DNA from: an uncultured Oscillospiraceae bacterium
GTDB lineage: Bacteria > Bacillota > Clostridia > Oscillospirales > Oscillospiraceae
Assembly (NCBI GenBank): GCA_900758315.1
Contig: CAAERF010000197.1
Location: 1 to 10,401 of the forward strand
Reading direction: 5' to 3'
DNA: 10,401 bases
Shown here: piece after piece, positions 8,746-10,401 of the stretch
How positions within the stretch are numbered: the first letter of the stretch is position 1
How the letters are laid out: every line of letters starts with the position of its first letter
The notes under the pieces: model-generated
Database searches by the model: none
Told to the model about the DNA's origin: nothing
What the model saw: the letters and a program-made list of their open reading frames with translations, nothing else
Translations under genes and position numbers: made by a program

Positions 8746-10401
8746 TCAAAGCTCCCTTTCCGCGCTCTTTTTTTGCGCTGTCTTTTTGTGTTCCGTCTTG
8801 GGCTGGCTTTTCAGCTGCTCCATTACGGACTTTTTCTTTTCCCGTTCCTCTCGATGGACGGCTGCTGCCAAGTCCATAAGAGAAATGGGCTGACCACTGC
8901 GGGCCTGTTGTTCCAGCTGGGCCACTGTCGGCTCCTTTGGGCCGTTATTGATGATACCGTCGATCATGCCGTAATCATCTTCCACCGTCATTTCCGCATT
9001 TCTCAGCGAATTTTCCGGCAAGAAACCTTGCACCTGGGTGAAACCAACACTGTCGCAGTAATGACAGGATACCTGACCATTCTGCTTGATGGCAACGATG
9101 TCACTGACGCTCATAGACGGGCTGTGAAAATCCACCGGCTTTTGCAGATTGAACTGCTCATACAGCCTTTCCAGCTGCTCCATAGTGCTGCCGGAACCGT
9201 CCAGAGGGGCGGTATAGATAAGGTCATAGTTACTCCGCTCTACGGACAGATTGTGCGATTGCAGCCAATCCAGATTCATAAAACGCACATTCTGCGGGTC
9301 ATCCTTGCTCACCTGATAAATAGCAAAACAATTTCCCTCATGGGAAAGAAACGCCTGTTCCCGTTCCAACTGCCGATCCTGTCGTTCCAAAACTTTTTCG
9401 TGAAAGTCCGGGCTTTGCTCCCATTCCTCGCGGGACACAGCAAAGATACCGTCATGGGCGTCCAGGTCGGCAGTGTCAAAGGCCATTTCCGGGTTTTCAC
9501 CCTCCTGGACGATATAAACGGTCAGGTCTCGCTCCATCAGCTCATAGGCTCGCTCTTTGGAGAGGGGCAGAAGGTCACCGTCCAGGTAGCCGCATTTCTC
9601 CAGATCATCCTGAGTCAGTGCCGGGTCCGGCATGGGATACTCGTCCAACGCCTGCTCCTGGGCATCCGGCAGCTGGGTGGCGGCAGCTTCTGTGGTCTGC
9701 TGGCTGACCTGTTCCTGCATCTGGTGGTAAGCCGCCTCCTGCAAAGTCTCGATCATGGACAGCGGCGCATACTTGATGGACTTGCCGCCCATCCCCAGGT
9801 CCTCGCAGATATGGCTAACCGCTGTGGAACGGCCCATATCCGGCCCGTCCAACTGGCCGCCGTCCATCTGCTTCATGGTTGCCACATCGTAGAGCGTGTA
9901 GTCCCAGCCGGTGTCGCAGGGCTGAACATGAAGGTAGCTGGTATCATCCAGCACCAACAGGGCCTCCCGGTACTCGGCGCTGGGCTGGACACTTTCGGTA
10001 TTTTCCGGCTCGGTCAGCTGTTCCGGTTCAGTCATCGGCACCAGCTGATCCAAGCGTCCCATAAGCTCGGCAGCTTTTTGGGTGGTTTCATCCGGTTCAT
10101 CCTCGTTCACGATATTCTGGAGCCATTCGCGTACACCGCTGGCATCTCCGCTTCGGAGTGTGGCAGTCAGTTCGTGCAGTGCGTCCTCACGGCTATCTGC
10201 ATTGTTCCGATACTCATAAGGGTCATAATCGAAAGTGAACTGGTCGATGTCTGCTGCCAGCTGCTCGATAGAGTCCTGCTGCGGTTCCGTGGCGGCAGTC
10301 AGGTCAATGCCGCGCTCCTTGCAGATTTCCTTGTAGTTGCGCTCGATGTCGTTAATCAGCTCGCAGGAAGTCTTGTTGATGGTCTCCAGACTGGCCCGCA
10401 G
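8746..10401 (-). CDS. YodL / DUF4316 domain multidomain protein of conjugative elements (5' end outside window)
   Basis: 551 residues are visible and the frame is open to the right edge, so the true start lies outside; the GTG at 10108-10110 is internal. Numbered from the window edge, residues about 45-100 hold a conserved acidic segment (FTFDYDPYEYR, then SGDASGVREWLQ). Residues about 135-230 form an alpha/beta domain (YREALLVLDD, CDTGWDYTLYD, GKSIKYAPLSMIETLQEAAY). Next comes a segment with LEKCGYLDGDLLPLSKERA and FAVSREEWEQSP. The YodL-like domain lies at about 354-399 (FAIYQVSKDDPQNVRFMNL to YDLIYTAPL). The DUF4316 region lies at about 429-487 (MSVSDIVAIKQNGQVSCHYC, VEDDYGMIDGIINNG). The Lys-rich C-terminal tail may bind nucleic acid. 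YodL and similar domains occur in polyvalent proteins of mobile elements; no enzymatic activity can be assigned from sequence. It is probably the first visible gene of the operon, coupled to TTRAP. Family assignment is confident, function unknown. Confidence 0.88.
   Translation of the reverse strand: MRASLETINKTSCELINDIERNYKEICKERGIDLTAATEPQQDSIEQLAADIDQFTFDYDPYEYRNNADSREDALHELTATLRSGDASGVREWLQNIVNEDEPDETTQKAAELMGRLDQLVPMTEPEQLTEPENTESVQPSAEYREALLVLDDTSYLHVQPCDTGWDYTLYDVATMKQMDGGQLDGPDMGRSTAVSHICEDLGMGGKSIKYAPLSMIETLQEAAYHQMQEQVSQQTTEAAATQLPDAQEQALDEYPMPDPALTQDDLEKCGYLDGDLLPLSKERAYELMERDLTVYIVQEGENPEMAFDTADLDAHDGIFAVSREEWEQSPDFHEKVLERQDRQLEREQAFLSHEGNCFAIYQVSKDDPQNVRFMNLDWLQSHNLSVERSNYDLIYTAPLDGSGSTMEQLERLYEQFNLQKPVDFHSPSMSVSDIVAIKQNGQVSCHYCDSVGFTQVQGFLPENSLRNAEMTVEDDYGMIDGIINNGPKEPTVAQLEQQARSGQPISLMDLAAAVHREEREKKKSVMEQLKSQPKTEHKKTAQKKSAEREL
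8753..8760 (-). promoter_or_regulatory. Ribosome binding site of the TTRAP gene
   Basis: AAAGGGAG on the minus strand, 8 nt upstream of ATG 8744. It lies in the final codons of the YodL/DUF4316 gene, whose TGA (8746-8748) falls in the spacer. This arrangement is typical of coupled translation. Confidence 0.7.

Noticed and set aside
10108..10110. GTG start for the YodL/DUF4316 protein
   Set aside because: The frame stays open and family-like (DYDPYEYR, GVREWLQ) up to the window edge, so the GTG is an internal Val codon.
1..10401. tRNA, rRNA, CRISPR array, insertion sequence or attachment site
   Set aside because: I found no direct-repeat array, clover-leaf-like segment, transposase motif or paired terminal repeats. 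The window is almost entirely protein coding.

Overview
The window lies inside the accessory/transfer module of an integrative conjugative element (ICE) of the Tn916/Tn1549-like type. The likely host is a gut Clostridium-class Firmicute, for example Oscillospiraceae or Lachnospiraceae. I infer this from the gene content (YodL/DUF4316 protein, 'transposon-transfer assisting protein', TnpV and a giant methylase-helicase), from strong AGGAG-type ribosome sites and from the GC-rich coding sequence. All real genes lie on the minus strand, so transcription runs from position 10401 towards 1. The long plus-strand frames are antisense shadows.

Layout in transcription order: (i) 10401-8746 is the 3' part of a YodL/DUF4316 multidomain protein whose start is outside the window. 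(ii) 8744-8529 is a 71-aa transposon-transfer assisting protein (TTRAP family), starting 1 nt after the previous stop codon. (iii) An 80-nt gap holds a perfect 10-bp hairpin. (iv) From 8449 to the left edge runs one uninterrupted frame of at least 2816 codons. It carries an ArdC-like N-terminus, a disordered linker, four degenerate repeat units, a MutS domain-I-like module, an N6-adenine methylase core and a Snf2-type helicase. Its C-terminus is outside the window. (v) Inside that frame, in another register, sits a complete tnpV gene (7677-7321) with its own ribosome site.

The giant protein fits the established idea of 'polyvalent' or DarB-like proteins of phages and conjugative elements. These are many-domain polypeptides that travel with, or act on, incoming DNA and protect it from host restriction; that function is inferred here, not shown. 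The genes are tightly packed and probably co-transcribed, and no internal promoter is evident. No stretch over 300 bases lacks a gene.

The points most worth a second look are the nested tnpV, which gives the giant protein a strange linker lacking seven amino acid types, and the MutS mismatch-recognition-like domain built into a methylase-helicase.
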